NCBI GenBank assembly: GCA_913063505.1
Contig: CAJXYT010000005.1
Span: forward strand, 1-59,639
DNA from: an uncultured Gammaproteobacteria bacterium
GTDB taxonomy: Bacteria; Pseudomonadota; Gammaproteobacteria; Steroidobacterales; Woeseiaceae
Length of the DNA: 59,639 bases
Direction: 5' to 3'
In this document: in pieces, positions 59,074 to 59,639 of the stretch
How positions within the stretch are numbered: the first letter of the stretch is position 1
Layout: the number at the start of each line of letters is the position of its first letter
The notes under the pieces: model-generated
Told to the model about the DNA's origin: nothing
Seen by the model: the letters and a program-made list of their open reading frames with translations, nothing else
Database searches by the model: none
Position numbers and translations under genes: made by a program

Positions 59074-59639
59074 ATGAAAAAATTTGTCGGCCATGAAAAA
59101 GAGGGTCTCTATGATCCAGCCAATGAACATGACGCCTGTGGCGTTGGTTTCGTAGTTGATATAAAAGGTCGTAAGTCCCACCAAACAGTAGTTGATGCAT
59201 TAACGATACTTAAAAACCTTCTTCATCGGGGTGCCTGCGGCTGCGAAGAAAATACAGGTGATGGCGTGGGTATTCTCATACAAAAACCGCATAAGTTTTT
59301 CGTTCGAGAATGCAAAGCAATTGGTATTGAACTTCCTGAAGAGGATCAATATGGCGCAGGACTGGTTTTTCTGCCAACAGATGTTAAACAAGCTGATCGT
59401 TGTCAGCAGATTATTTCTAACATAGTTGAAGAAGAGGGTCAGGTCCTCCTCGGTTGGCGTGATCTACCAACTGACGATTCAATGCTTGGTCCCAGCGCCG
59501 TGGCGGGTGAACCAGATTTCAAACAGGTCTTTATCGGGCGTGGGGAGCAAATAAAAGACTCAGCAGCTTTCGAACGTAAGCTCTATGTAATACGCAAAAG
59601 AGCAGAAAATACAATCTGGAATTCTGATTTGTCTGAACA
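59074..59639 (+). CDS. gltB: glutamate synthase large subunit, 5' part (runs off window; absent from ORF track)
   Basis: Hand translation MKKFVGHEKEGLYDPANEHDACGVGFVVDIKGRKSHQTVVDALTILKNLLHRGACGCEENTGDGVGILIQ... open to window end; Ntn Cys in HDACGVGF. Confidence 0.92.
   Translation, partial: MKKFVGHEKEGLYDPANEHDACGVGFVVDIKGRKSHQTVVDALTILKNLLHRGACGCEENTGDGVGILIQKPHKFFVRECKAIGIELPEEDQYGAGLVFLPTDVKQADRCQQIISNIVEEEGQVLLGWRDLPTDDSMLGPSAVAGEPDFKQVFIGRGEQIKDSAAFERKLYVIRKRAENTIWNSDLSE

Noticed and set aside
1-59639. CRISPR arrays, rRNA, IS elements, prophage
   Set aside because: No regularly spaced repeats, rRNA-like segments, transposase or phage genes recognised; XerC is the housekeeping dapF-linked copy.

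Overview
The window reads as a gammaproteobacterial chromosome segment (about 1-50.3 kb) followed by a visibly more A+T-rich segment (about 50.3-59.6 kb). In order it contains: the 3' end of a nudC-like NUDIX gene; NRDE protein; carboxylesterase; an eight-gene arginine operon (argR-argG-P-loop protein-argC-argD-transcarbamylase-argB-argH); lptM, polA and engB; cytochrome c4, a DsbA lipoprotein, a YkuD protein and an FAD oxidase; cytochrome c5; hemC-hemD-hemX-hemY; an orphan ParA; dapF-DUF484-xerC-hslV-hslU; ubiE-ubiJ-ubiB; trmB; Rieske-ampG-exoIII; pyrE; dut-coaBC; rpmB-rpmG; mutM, coaD, rsmD; ftsY-ftsE-ftsX-rpoH; an acyl-CoA dehydrogenase, a MATE transporter and a two-component pair resembling the dedicated proteobacterial sortase-system RR/HK; a sugar ABC transporter and catabolic cassette; and the 5' end of gltB. 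The strongest leads are: (1) an uncharacterised P-loop protein inside an arginine operon that lacks any recognisable N-acylglutamate synthase, a candidate for that missing step; (2) a transcarbamylase with Ala at the position that separates acetyl- from succinyl-ornithine enzymes; (3) a perfect CIRCE element directly upstream of rpoH; (4) sortase-type two-component regulators with no sortase in the window; (5) a sugar cassette combining a ketose 3-epimerase, a SIS hexuloisomerase-like protein and two kinases, with unassigned palindromic operators. All assignments were made by eye from motifs; no database search was run.
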